Shown here piece by piece: positions 19,848 to 30,131 of a DNA stretch of 64,000 nt. The number at the start of each line of letters is the position of its first letter. Positions within the stretch are counted from its first letter, which is position 1. The notes under the pieces were generated by a model. That model did no database searches, had not been told where the DNA came from, and was given only the letters and a program-made list of their open reading frames with translations. The position numbers were made by a program, and so were the translations under genes. Origin of the DNA: Sphaerulina vaccinii (Eukaryota; Ascomycota; Dothideomycetes; Mycosphaerellales; Mycosphaerellaceae); NCBI GenBank assembly GCA_022570795.1, contig JAKUDP010000010.1, positions 1,612,001-1,676,000 on the forward strand, given 5' to 3'.

Positions 19848-22838
19848 ATGTCGAACTACATCTCCTTCACGTTCGAGGAACTAGACGAAGAAGAGCGGCC
19901 ATGCAAGTGCTGCCGCTTCAATGCAGGAAAAGGTGAAATCTGCTTCACTCGAGTTCTCCATGTTCAAGGAACTGACAGGCACAGATCTGCCAATCCCCAC
20001 CGACCTCTCGATTCAGGAGATTGAGCGAGCCACTAAGCACTTCAATGCCTCAATCTTCAAGGACTGGACCATCCTGAACGCGACTCTCAAGCGATATGAA
20101 GCTACCATTCAGAAGCGATGGATGTACGTCTCCCTCCAGAACTCCTAGCAGTCGATATCACCACTCGTGTGGAGGCTCGCGAGCATAGGAATCGCGAGAG
20201 GACAGAGAGCACCTCGAATTCGTGCTGACTGAAGCTCACAGGAAGAAGAACGTGAAGGCCAGACGCGAGATCCTTTTACGAGCCTGGCCGAGCATGTCAG
20301 CTACTCATCGACCCGACTTCGTCAACCTACGCGCTGTCAAGAAGCAAGCACCCCGATCTCGGACATGCATGGCCGAAGCATACCTCTGGCCATACATCAA
20401 CCTCGAAGATCTACAGCAGCGGAACTTCCTTCTGGTGTTTCTCAACTCGCGTGGACGAAATCTCCCGGACACCTTTCGGCTCGCAGACGTGAAGGCCGCA
20501 CACCTCGGTGATGGATGGGAAAAGGTGAGCGACAAGCTAACAGAGAGACATGGATGAAACCCATTCGCCTTTCTAGAAACACCTGCTTACTACTACTTTG
20601 CAGGGACTTGACTTCGCGGACACTCTCGAGGAATACTGCTGTCCGGATCACTATATCGAGGACTGCGACGAACAGGACGTGTGTATGCTCTTCGAGCAGA
20701 AGCATTCGCCATCCAAGTATGGTCGAATCATCACGAACCATGCGCAGTCACTGTCTCCTAAGCAGTATAAGTACGTGTTCGTCAGGCATTGCAACAAATA
20801 TTGCTGAAATGCTGACTGCCTCCTTATCCAGGCACTTGCGCCGCTCGCACGAAGGCTTACTGTCTCTCGAGATCCATCAGAGCACATATCGATTCCTGGC
20901 CGAGTGTACCAAGCTGATTCTGCACGACATCACATCGTCCATGCTCTTCTTGTCGCCCACTTTACCAGAGCCAGCTATGATAGGAGTGCCAGCACCAAGT
21001 CAGTATCCATCCCTCAGCGCACACTCACTTGAAGCTCCATACCACGTTCCACAGATGCTCGACCTCCAGCGCCTGAGAATGCTCGTGTACAGCCGTCGTC
21101 AGTCAGCCGAGGATCACGTCTGGCTGCTCAAGGAAGATCCGTCCTACTTTATCACGAATCTGAAAGAGTACAACGAGCACAATCGAACACGAGCGGTCGA
21201 TACCATCAATTGGTACAGAGTCTTGGGCATGATGCTGTCGAACGCATACGAGACTTACGTGTTCTGGGACGACATCCACAGACGATTGACAAACATGGCA
21301 TCAATCGAAGTCCAATTAGCACGCGCGAATGAGAAACGAGTGCGGCTCTCGAAGCAAGATGAGGAGAAGTGGGCGGCAATGCTCGAAGTCCTGTGGCGAT
21401 TGATGATGGTGCCCGTTTGGCAGCTGTGGGACGGCATTCCCTGCAGTCCGCGCTTGAGAAGCATTTATCGATGGGAACACATCGAAGACTCGGACTCACC
21501 TGCGAAAGGACGATGGATCATCAAAGCCAAAGCGTCCGATGCGGAGCGACGTCTCGACACGCTCTTCTATGCCATCAACAACGAGCACCAGCGTGAGCTT
21601 CACGGACTTCATGGCCTCGTGCAGGAGGTGCAATACATGCTCGAAACTGATGCCGAAGCCTCGCATCTGATCGACCCCTGGATCGCCACCCAATTCGCAG
21701 ATGTGGCTCTTGTCTCTGAGATTATCAACGCAGTCGACGCCTTGTCACCATGGTTCAGTGAAAACAAGGCCGCTATGATCAACCACAGACATGGAGTGGT
21801 CAAGAGAGTGGACAGGACGCGGAACATCATTAACAAGATCAAGGTTGGAATCTGTAATGTTACTCTCGACAGACAGGCCCTGAACTTCAACCCCTGGGAC
21901 CGCGACATGATCGAATATCCGGCCGAGAAGCGTGCGTCCAAGGCGAACAATGACCAGATGGTACACGCAGAAATGAAGCTCGATCTGTTCTGGTTCTCTA
22001 TCGAGAAAGCCGTCAAGGAGGCAGTTGGCATTTCACTATCTCGAGTTCTCGAGTGTCGAGCAAAAGACCGGACAGTATTTCGAATACAGCCATGGATCTG
22101 GACCGACGTCGAGCGATCGTCGTCAGTATCGTCCTCGTGTGGTTCATCGAACGAAGACCACAACCACGGTGTGCTCGGCGAGCTAGACGTCAACATTCAG
22201 CGACCGAGCTATCCAGACAGTAAGTGCAGCAACACGATCTCTTCTACGATGCTAGGACCAGACATTGCTACACCCTTCCCAGCCTTCAAAGATACTTGCT
22301 GACTTTTGACCTACTCCCAGTGCCAATTCCAAAGAAGGAGCTCGTCAAGACTCCAGCAAAGACCAAAGTGAAGACTCATGGCAAGCCAGCAGCTGCAGAT
22401 CCACGTCTCGTCATACCACTTGACAACGCGCCACGAGATACAGTGCCAGCAGAGCCAGTAGAGAGAGTTGCAATCCCTAAGCGGGCATTCAAAGTGTTTT
22501 CAGCTCTGCTGCCATCTCAGGCTGCCGCGCAGCAACAACGTCCTGAGATCCCATGGGACGACTTGCTGTTTGCGATGAACGCTATCGGAATGCAGCCGAT
22601 CAAGCTGTACGGAAGTGTCTGGATGTTTCGACCTGTAGCAAAGGGTGAGATTGCTGAGACGGACTCTGGCATTCGAACTGTTGGCAAGCTGGAGCTGGAG
22701 AGATCGATCCAGTTTCACGAGCCCAAGGAAGTTCGGAAGGGAGCAAAGATCCCCAAGGCAATGGTGCGTACATTCGGCAGACGCTTGAAGCACGCATTCG
22801 GATGGGAGGTGGCCGAGGACATCTTCTCGCGCGAGTGA
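19848..22838 (+). CDS. Large conserved fungal protein of unknown function, with an apparent 1-base frameshift in exon 1
   Basis: Multi-exon gene of a family found in many filamentous ascomycetes. It starts MSNYISFTFEELDEEERPCK and carries CKCCRF. Exons are 19848-20123, 20242-20524, 20604-20770, 20832-22219 and 22321-22838, all other junctions being phase-consistent, for about 876 residues. Family-like blocks are AWPSMSATHRPDF, AYLWPYINLEDL, LVFLNSRGRNLPD and a long helical middle. The C-terminal part is helical/basic and ends EVAEDIFSRE. In exon 1 the start frame (phase of 19848) must give way to the phase of 19921 (SLEFSMFKELTGTDLPIP), a one-base surplus somewhere in about 19,915-19,960, possibly the four-A run at 19926-19929. 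No intron fits. Either the gene is newly broken, or the base is an error, or translation starts at ATG 19921. Function unknown; no catalytic motif recognised. Confidence 0.7.
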
Positions 22839-23439
22839 CGAGTATTGATGCAATGCGATTCGAAGTTGGCGGCCCAATGGCTTGAAGGCTGAGCACGCTA
22901 CGAAATGGAGTAAAGGAATGTGCCCAGGCGGCAACATTGTTAGTTAGTTCTAACCCGAGAACAGGGGTGATTGTGGTGGAGTGGAACATGTTCATCGCTT
23001 CGGATCTGTGATCACCGCGGAGAGTGTAAGATGACACCCCTACATAGCTGAACATGAAGCATAGCGTGCCAGTATAGTGGTTGTAAAGGAATGTACTCCG
23101 ACAGAATCCGATCTGATGCTAAGAAAACAAGCAATATGTTTCACGCTGCCGCCGACATATGATTCGTCAACTGGGCGGAGCGTTTCTATTCGCAGCCTTT
23201 ACTACGTTATCGTGCCTCGTGGACGCCTGCTCCAAGCCTCCTTCTTAGGTGCGAACTGCTGCAAGGTAGAACTATGGAGCTGTTCACGTCAACTGCAGTA
23301 CATGAGACGCCTCGATCTGGTTGTCACGCGGTAGGCTCTTTCTTCACCTAAACACTAGACTACACTCTTTAGCCCGACCTATGAAGCTATTCCGAATACT
23401 GCCTCCTTCAGATTGACAACGACAGACCATACATGCACC
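22839..23439. other. Intergenic region
   Basis: About 600 bases with no convincing gene. Short frames on both strands lack motifs. The frame of the next gene is open for nine codons before its first ATG and is preceded by an AG at 23410-23411, so a short upstream exon of that gene cannot be excluded. Confidence 0.35.
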
Positions 23440-25017
23440 ATGCTGGACGAGAACCTGCCATGCTTCTACCTGAAGCAAGCAGCTGCTGACGGGATCAAAC
23501 ATCACCGCGACATTCATTTCTCGCAGAACGGCTCCGACCCAGCGCCCGCCTACTCTCTTCACAACGCCGACCCCGCGAGTCCCAGTCCCGCTCACAAGAA
23601 CTGCTATGGCGCTGCCCTATTCGATGCATACAATCCTGAAGTGCTCTTTGGCGAAGTCCTCGCTCGACCGGACTGGACGCAACCAACTCTGAACCAGGAG
23701 GAGATCAGAAGGAATGGTGGCATTCCACCTCCACCTCAGCCAGTGCTGCCTCACGACTTTGCCATACAACTCTACAATCCGGACCAACAGGTCAAGGTCG
23801 ATGTGAAGGAAGGGAAATGGGGTGCCTCCGACTCATACGAGTTCAGCTTGCCCTCGATTGCGTTCCGGACACCCAGCGCAAGTCACTTGGACAGAGGACA
23901 GTCAGACCCAGCGATTCTGCCCATCACTCCCAAGATCAATTTCGTCTGGCGAAAGGAGAGCAAATTGAGCAAGGACTTGACATGCTCCATGACGGGAAAG
24001 AGCACAGATACAGACACCAAGAAGAAGAGCAAAAGAGACCCAGATATCGCTGTGGCGTTGTGGAGAAGTCTGAGAGAATTGACGATATACGAATCAAATC
24101 TGGACAGACTGGAATTAGAGGATCCGAAAGGTGTGGAAGTTGTGCTTTTGCTCAGCGCTATTGCCATTCGAGATCTATGGTTTCACAAGGACAATCTACG
24201 AGAGGCTTTCAATATCAGCGGTGTGTCCAATGAAAGAAAGCTGAGCGGAGGCGGCAGGAAGTTGTCAAACCCGAATAGAATGCAGAATGCTATGAGCATA
24301 GTTGGCGCTCCCGCATTGTCATACCACCCACCATCCATGTATGGTGCTCCTGCGCTGTCACAAGGTCAAATGCCTCCTCAGCAGCCACAGAGACCAGCGG
24401 CAACATCTTCACCTCAAGGCGCGCCTAGCCCGCCAGTAGCATCCAAACCACCTCCGCCTCATGCCGACCCTCGATCGAAATGGGAACTGGACGCTGAAAC
24501 TGCTCGTCTCAAGGCTCAAGCGGAAGCGGAAGCAAAAGCCGAACATCGCAGGCAGAAGGAGAAAGCTAAAGCTGACGAAGCAGAACGTAAACGTCTTCAG
24601 CGAATGGTCGAAGAAGAAGAACGTAGTAGAAGGAAGAAGGAAGCTGAAATTGAGCGAGAAACAGAGCGATTGAGGAGACTATATGGAGTTCCTGAGCAGC
24701 AACAGCAACAAGCCAATATAGCGAGACCACATACGAGTATGGGACATCAGCCACAAAGAGTCAACTTTGCGAATCAGCCTCCGAGACAGCCGATGAGACC
24801 ACCACAACAAGGAGCAGCGAGTAATGGGCTGTATCTACAACCCAGCGCGAGTGCGAGTGTTATGATGAGCGGTGCCAATCCTAATGCTAGTTCTATCAAT
24901 CTCGGCCAGGCTATGAAGAAGAAGAAGAGTTCGTTCTTTGGATTGAGAGGCGGTGGCAGTGTTGATGAGAGTGCGAATGGTGGGAGGTTAGTGAAGAAGG
25001 GGAGTGCGATGTGGTGA
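23440..25017 (+). CDS. Conserved fungal protein with N-terminal beta-rich domain and C-terminal coiled coil, function unknown
   Basis: A 525-residue single-exon protein. The N-terminal about 260 residues look globular and conserved in type: LPCFYLKQ, NCYGAALFDAYNPEVLFGEV, DFAIQLYNPDQQVKVDV, INFVWRKESKLSKDLTC and ALWRSLRELTIYESNLDRLE. After a Pro/Gln-rich linker (PPQQPQRPAATSSPQGAP) comes a highly charged helix of about 80 residues (AEAEAKAEHRRQKEKAKADEAERKRL...) that should form a coiled coil. The tail is Gln/Pro-rich and ends with a basic KKKKSSFFGLRGGG patch. I recognise the N-terminal pattern from uncharacterised ascomycete proteins but cannot give a function. ATG 23440 is the first in frame. 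Unspliced and intact. Confidence 0.75.
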   Translation: MLDENLPCFYLKQAAADGIKHHRDIHFSQNGSDPAPAYSLHNADPASPSPAHKNCYGAALFDAYNPEVLFGEVLARPDWTQPTLNQEEIRRNGGIPPPPQPVLPHDFAIQLYNPDQQVKVDVKEGKWGASDSYEFSLPSIAFRTPSASHLDRGQSDPAILPITPKINFVWRKESKLSKDLTCSMTGKSTDTDTKKKSKRDPDIAVALWRSLRELTIYESNLDRLELEDPKGVEVVLLLSAIAIRDLWFHKDNLREAFNISGVSNERKLSGGGRKLSNPNRMQNAMSIVGAPALSYHPPSMYGAPALSQGQMPPQQPQRPAATSSPQGAPSPPVASKPPPPHADPRSKWELDAETARLKAQAEAEAKAEHRRQKEKAKADEAERKRLQRMVEEEERSRRKKEAEIERETERLRRLYGVPEQQQQQANIARPHTSMGHQPQRVNFANQPPRQPMRPPQQGAASNGLYLQPSASASVMMSGANPNASSINLGQAMKKKKSSFFGLRGGGSVDESANGGRLVKKGSAMW

Positions 25018-25309
25018 GCGGTGAGCAAAAAGGACTGCATCTGTATAGTCAATGAATGGCTTTAGCGAGGAGTTTGGAAGGTAGGCAGGCTTATGAGATA
25101 CCAGATACACCAAGAGATGTTCAACGAAGAGTCTTGAATTCGTCGCTCTATATGTGTCTGTTTGTGTCTATATGTTCTAAACATTATTAATGTCTTCACG
25201 AAAGGAAAATGGCTCTGTCTCTATGTACAACGCTCCGTCCATCCATCATCACATTACTGTAGTAGCTGAACTTTTCTTCTCTTCCTGTCATCATCTTCCC
25301 TGCTGTCCC

Positions 25310-27502
25310 CTAATTGAAGCTACCATCAACATTACAAAGTCTAGGCAAAGCACCAACACCACAATCCGACCAGTTATTGATCAAAACGCAACTCCAAGCA
25401 CTAGCCTGAGTGTAGTCTCCTCCATTGAAAGTATTCCGATAAGGAAACCTGCAATGAGCACGTTCATACTCAATCCCATAAGCCTCAGTATCATACCAAA
25501 ACTTCGTTCCGGTAAGCGTATCAGGTGCAGTACCATCTTCGACCCAACTCTGAAGATCATCAATAATATTATGCGTTCCGATACTAGCAACGGCATTCTG
25601 ACCAAACATCCAAGCTCCAGCTCCAGAGATTCCGCCAACGCCGCAGTGAGCCATGCCAGAGATACGGAAGTATCTGTAGAAATTGTCGAGATCGGTATGG
25701 TCGAGTCCCATGGTCTTGGCGACTTTGAGGTAGTATCTTTGGCTGTTGCTACCTGTGACGAGAGGATCCGCCATGCCGTGGTATGCGATCAGTTTTCCGC
25801 CGGAGTTGCGGAAGTTGCTGAGATCTCCGTTGAACATGGAAACGTTACCGTGGTAGCCGTCGAGTGCGTCGGCGGCGGCGTAGTCGGATTGGTCCATGTC
25901 GAGAGCGCTCCAGCTGTCGTCGTTGAGCACGGCATACTTGTACCAGTCTTCGGAGATGGCCTGGACGCTGCCGGATAGTTGGCCGAGGCGGAAGGCATCG
26001 ACTTGTGAGCCGTAGAGGAGGGCCGGGAAGAGGAGTTCGCCGTCGGTGTTGTAGAGTGCGGTGAAGACGTTGTCGACAGTGGTGACTTGGGTGTCTGTGA
26101 GACAGCCGGAGAGTGTGGCATTGTTCGTGCAAGACAGGACAGAGGAATCGAAGACACAAAGTGTTGGGTCCTCGAGGATACCATCGTCAACACCATCGAT
26201 CCTGGCGTCGCATTGATCGAAGATGGCTGACTGTACTGTGATCCAGTCGTCTTCGGTGAGGAATTTGGCATCGGTTGTGTCGGCACCAGTGAGCTGCACG
26301 AAGCGACCACTCCATGCTTGGAGGTGGTTGAAGTCGGCTGCAGCAGAGCCAGCGATGATTCCATCGAAGTCGTTGGGGTACATTTGTGCTGACTTCATGC
26401 CTTGAGCGCCTCCAGCAGAGCAGCCAATGTAGTACGAGTATGCAGGTGTAGAGTCGTAGAATTGGTTGACAACTTCCTTGCCAGCGACAACAGCAGAGTG
26501 GCGAGCACGGTAGACCCAGTCGAGAATGACTTCATTGTCGTCGGCAAACCAGGAGCCATCGAAGGATGAGCCGTTATGGCCAGCATTGTCACCAATGGCA
26601 GCGAAGCCACGACCAGCAACATAGTTCATGTCGACGTAGTGTACACATCCATTGACACCACCATTGTCAGTGTTCATGGTGCGACCGTTCCATACTCCGT
26701 TCTCCGGTAGCCAGACTTCCATGTATGTCTCAGAAGCATCGCTGGTCTCGACATTGAGGACAACTCGACATAGATCGACATTAGGCTGTACTGTTGTTCC
26801 GCATCCCACAGTCGCTTGTCCTCCAGTGATGGTGATCGTATCGTTGGCAGAATATGATACACAAGACACTGGCCGCACTGGGTAGTCAAGCTGTGTAAAT
26901 GAGAGTGAGGAGCATAGACTTTCGCAAGTGCTGGCGGTCGCCATTGTGCTGGAATTGCTGGAATCGGCAAGCGTGGAGTTGACGATGCCTATGGGTCTGG
27001 CTGAAGCCGTGCTCAATGAAGAGCTGGCTGTCGAGCTGGAGCGCGAAGTGACTGCAGAGCTGATCGATGAGGTGATGTCCACCAATGTTGGTGTCGATTG
27101 AGTGGAGGACGTGACGATGGAAATAAGGTTCGAGGTAGAGTCGGTTGAAAGTTGGGCAGAAGCAGAAGAAGCTTTCAATGCCGATGAGGTAGCCTTAAGG
27201 GTAGTAGTCGTTTGTGATATTAAGATCGTAGTCGATATGGTAGATGGCTTTGGCTGACCGTCAGGTTGATCCTTGCCTGGTTGATTTTGTTTAGAAGGAG
27301 ATCGAGTGGGAGATGGGCCACTGTTAAAGAGGGAGGCAAGCTTGAGGTAGTCTTCTCGCAGAGTGTCTTCCAGCCTTGTTATTTCGTCCCGAAGTGTTTG
27401 GAGGGCGTTCGTATCCTTAGAAGGCTGGTGCTGATTACGAGGTATCCTTGTCGCACATGCACCTAACACAGGTAGTAAAAAGAGTGGAATGGTCGAGCGC
27501 AT
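25310..27502 (-). CDS. Tannase/feruloyl esterase family protein with long Ser/Thr-rich N-terminal linker
   Basis: Secreted esterase of the tannase and feruloyl esterase family (plant cell-wall phenolic esters or gallotannins as substrates). The 730-residue product starts MRSTIPLFLLPVLGACA, a signal peptide. Residues about 35-58 look like a short coiled coil, and residues about 65-190 are Ser/Thr-rich and likely O-glycosylated. The catalytic domain begins near CESLCSSL (193-199). The CS-D-HC arrangement is visible: C361-S362 in IGCSAGGAQG, D579 in AYHGMADP and H619-C620 in GMAHCGVGG. The Ca-binding loop CDARIDGVDDGILEDP (431-446) is present. Typical fungal enzymes of this family are about 520-580 residues, so the extra N-terminal 150 residues are unusual. 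Upstream in-frame ATGs would precede the signal peptide, so 27502 is chosen. No intron needed. Confidence 0.9.
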   Translation of the reverse strand: MRSTIPLFLLPVLGACATRIPRNQHQPSKDTNALQTLRDEITRLEDTLREDYLKLASLFNSGPSPTRSPSKQNQPGKDQPDGQPKPSTISTTILISQTTTTLKATSSALKASSASAQLSTDSTSNLISIVTSSTQSTPTLVDITSSISSAVTSRSSSTASSSLSTASARPIGIVNSTLADSSNSSTMATASTCESLCSSLSFTQLDYPVRPVSCVSYSANDTITITGGQATVGCGTTVQPNVDLCRVVLNVETSDASETYMEVWLPENGVWNGRTMNTDNGGVNGCVHYVDMNYVAGRGFAAIGDNAGHNGSSFDGSWFADDNEVILDWVYRARHSAVVAGKEVVNQFYDSTPAYSYYIGCSAGGAQGMKSAQMYPNDFDGIIAGSAAADFNHLQAWSGRFVQLTGADTTDAKFLTEDDWITVQSAIFDQCDARIDGVDDGILEDPTLCVFDSSVLSCTNNATLSGCLTDTQVTTVDNVFTALYNTDGELLFPALLYGSQVDAFRLGQLSGSVQAISEDWYKYAVLNDDSWSALDMDQSDYAAADALDGYHGNVSMFNGDLSNFRNSGGKLIAYHGMADPLVTGSNSQRYYLKVAKTMGLDHTDLDNFYRYFRISGMAHCGVGGISGAGAWMFGQNAVASIGTHNIIDDLQSWVEDGTAPDTLTGTKFWYDTEAYGIEYERAHCRFPYRNTFNGGDYTQASAWSCVLINNWSDCGVGALPRLCNVDGSFN

Positions 27503-28878
27503 TATATCGACCCAGCAACCAATTGTAACGAAACGAGTGACACGAAGGAACTGGTGTATACACCGTCTGCAACAGAATGACGCGGGAGCGGATAGGCAAG
27601 AGTCCAAGGAGCGCGGTGGTGGAGGACTGTTAACCATTTCGAGAGAGCATACGTACAGCCGAAGCTGGGCCATGGCCATGGCATCGCGCCTACAAAGGCA
27701 CCCAGACAGGCGTATCAGATAAATTCTTGATCGTTTGTGCATGCACATATCCGAAAGTGGCATCGTAGCGCGGGTTCCTGCAGTGCTCAAGTCGAGACTA
27801 ATGCGAGTCAAGGATGCGTAGCGTTTCGATACATGGTGGCGTAAGCATGGATACACAGCGTAGCGTCACCACGACAATGCCGCAGTATAAGACATCTTTG
27901 GCGGCCAGGTGGTTGTCATACTTGCTTGTCCAAGGTGCTGTGCGATGCTCTCTGCATGGTGTCTGAAACTCTTTCTGTCGGTAGCAGATGGACATCCAGG
28001 TTGTGACACCTCATTCGTGGCAGGTCTTTGCAGTGCTGGAGGAAGTGGATCTCGCTTGCTTCGGCGTATCTCAGGCACAGCTCTTCTTTGTCAGATCATT
28101 GATAGCAAGAATAGATGTGTTCGTTGGCGAGTCGATAAAACAGTGGATGCTTCCATGACGCCGCAAGAGAAAATTGCTTCGGCCGAAGTCAAGGATACCA
28201 CTCCCTCTGTTCGCATCCTGCAGCCTTCTCCAACCCTTCTGAGGTTGTACATGCGTGATGCATGGTGACTGGGCGCTTGGTAGAGTCCTCGCTTGAGCAT
28301 GGAGTGACAAAGATGGAGCAGGAAGGTAGGAGAGATTGGAAAGTTTGGAGATCACAAGGTTGTTGGAAGGGATGGCACTTTACTAAGCGAGAGCATATAT
28401 CCCTTTGCACAGCCTCAGAACCGCACATACACCCGATTCGGCCATATGATCTCTCTACACGGCTACTCCACTACAGAATGGGCGTTCTGAGAAACACTTC
28501 TCGCTTGCGATTGACGAGATGATCCTGCTCGTGGCTCCTGAGAATCCAATGTTCTCGAACGAGCATGCCATGAGGTATTCATCATCAAGTCATACAGATC
28601 CGCCTTGCACGCAGGGCTCGTACTCTCCGATAGCGGTCTGGTTTGATGACATCTAGTCCGCTGTACGACAGACTGATATGACCCTCACATACTCCTCACA
28701 TACTCCTCACATACAGCAGGTCATGAGAGACTGTGGCAAGGCATGACTGGAAAATCCCTTGCTGTCGCTATCGTATCGTGACTGTACAATACATCCGAAC
28801 GCCTGACGCTAAAATATCTCAAGAGTAAGAAGATTCGTCAAGTATGGCCGCCCATTCTTTCTCTCAGAATGTTCGCAC
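27503..28878. other. Intergenic region with a short 11-bp tandem repeat
   Basis: About 1.4 kb between two minus-strand genes. Frames of 60-120 codons exist but lack motifs. At about 28,684-28,715 the unit CTCACATACTC is repeated about three times. No RNA gene is seen. This region should contain the tannase promoter. Confidence 0.35.
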
Positions 28879-29733
28879 TCAAGGCCGCATTTGATGATGC
28901 CCATTGCTGTAGCCTGTGTCGTACTCAAACTGTCCTTCAGGAACAGCATAGCCATGCTGAGCCGCCCGAAGGTCTGCCTGCTCGCTATATGGACCCATCG
29001 AAGTTCGTGGTGCTTCCCATGCTTCACTCTGCCGGGAGTGATCGATGTCTGTGAATGGGCCAGCAACAGCTTCTGGTCGATTCTTGTGATCCAGATCTTG
29101 CAGCTTGTACATTCCCCGTTGTGTGTTCATCCTGTGGACATATATATCCAGGACAAAAGCAGCAATCGTAGAAACGCTGAAACTTCTAGTCAGTATGAAT
29201 CGAGCGTTGAGCTAGGCAAGCGGTACTCACAATCCAAGCAGCGTGAATGTGAACAGAGCTTTGTATATCCGACATATCATTATCCCTACATCTTCATGCC
29301 AATGTTCAACGTCACACATGTTGCTCAGAGTGCCACTCATGAACCATGTCAAGAGACTCCAGCTCACTGTCCAGACGAGCAGAAGAAAGCCATTAATGGC
29401 TAAATTCAGACGCGGATTCAAGCCCACACAGCAGTGGAGGACGATCGTAAGGAGAAGAGCGGCAACGGAGAACAGCGAAGCAGCAGTCAACTATACGCTG
29501 TGATCAGTATACATCTCTTTTGAGTCCTTCAAGCGGCTCAAGCATACCCATATAAATGTCCATGGAGTGCTCCAATGGTCGTGAGTAAGCTGGTATATAA
29601 AGTACGACATTATCCCGCCCACTATCATGCTGGCCAGCAGCTGGCCGAATCGTATGCCATGGAACAGGATCCGTGGATACGAACTAGGTGCGGTCTTCGC
29701 GCGACGATCGAATGGATTGAGGTTGAGCTTCAT
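28879..29733 (-). CDS. MARVEL-domain four-pass membrane protein
   Basis: Three exons, 29733-29548, 29490-29231 and 29176-28879, give 247 residues; introns are 57 and 54 bases with good GTATGC and GTGAGT donors. Four membrane segments are visible: FGQLLASMIVGGIMSYFIYQL; ASLFSVAALLLTIVLHC; LAINGFLLLVWTVSWSLLTW; and TFTLLGFVSTIAAFVLDIYV. The loop GTLSNMCDV...CRIYKALF, with its two cysteines, is typical of fungal MARVEL proteins of the Nce102/eisosome-neighbour type. The cytoplasmic tail of about 90 residues is polar and ends in a Tyr/Gly/His-rich segment (FEYDTGYSNGHHQMRP). A role in plasma-membrane organisation is inferred from the family. It is divergent from the HET gene, the starts being 399 bases apart. 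Confidence 0.83.
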
Positions 29734-30131
29734 GGTGTACGATAGCCTGCCCGGCCAGGACTGCTAACGAGCGTGGCGAAGACAGAGCGTTCGAGATGGT
29801 ATGGCGAGGTTCGAGGTCGGGGAGGAGGTTGTACAGGATGTGCGCTCTACGCGCGCTGCGCGAGAAGTCTACGATCCTTCAGCCTTTCGCCTCAACTCCA
29901 GAGCTGAAGCCACAGCCTTGTCGTCGGAGTATTTTGGGCGAACCGGCGCTAGCAGTGAAGTGAAATGCCAGCACTATTTTCGGCTTGTCTACCGCCGCGT
30001 CTACGACCAGGACAGAGAGGATGTCGTTCTCATTTGAATACCACTCAACAACCGCTCGTAAACATGTCGCTCTGTGGATCGAGAGGCTGGCGTAGCCTCT
30101 GACATGTCGACTCTCACCATGAGCAGATGTC

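Noticed and set aside
25190..25978. A 262-codon plus-strand frame opposite the tannase gene
   Set aside because: It is antisense to a well-supported catalytic domain and has no ordered character.
29801..30037. A 78-codon frame between the MARVEL and HET genes
   Set aside because: It lies in a short divergent promoter and shows no motif or signal peptide.
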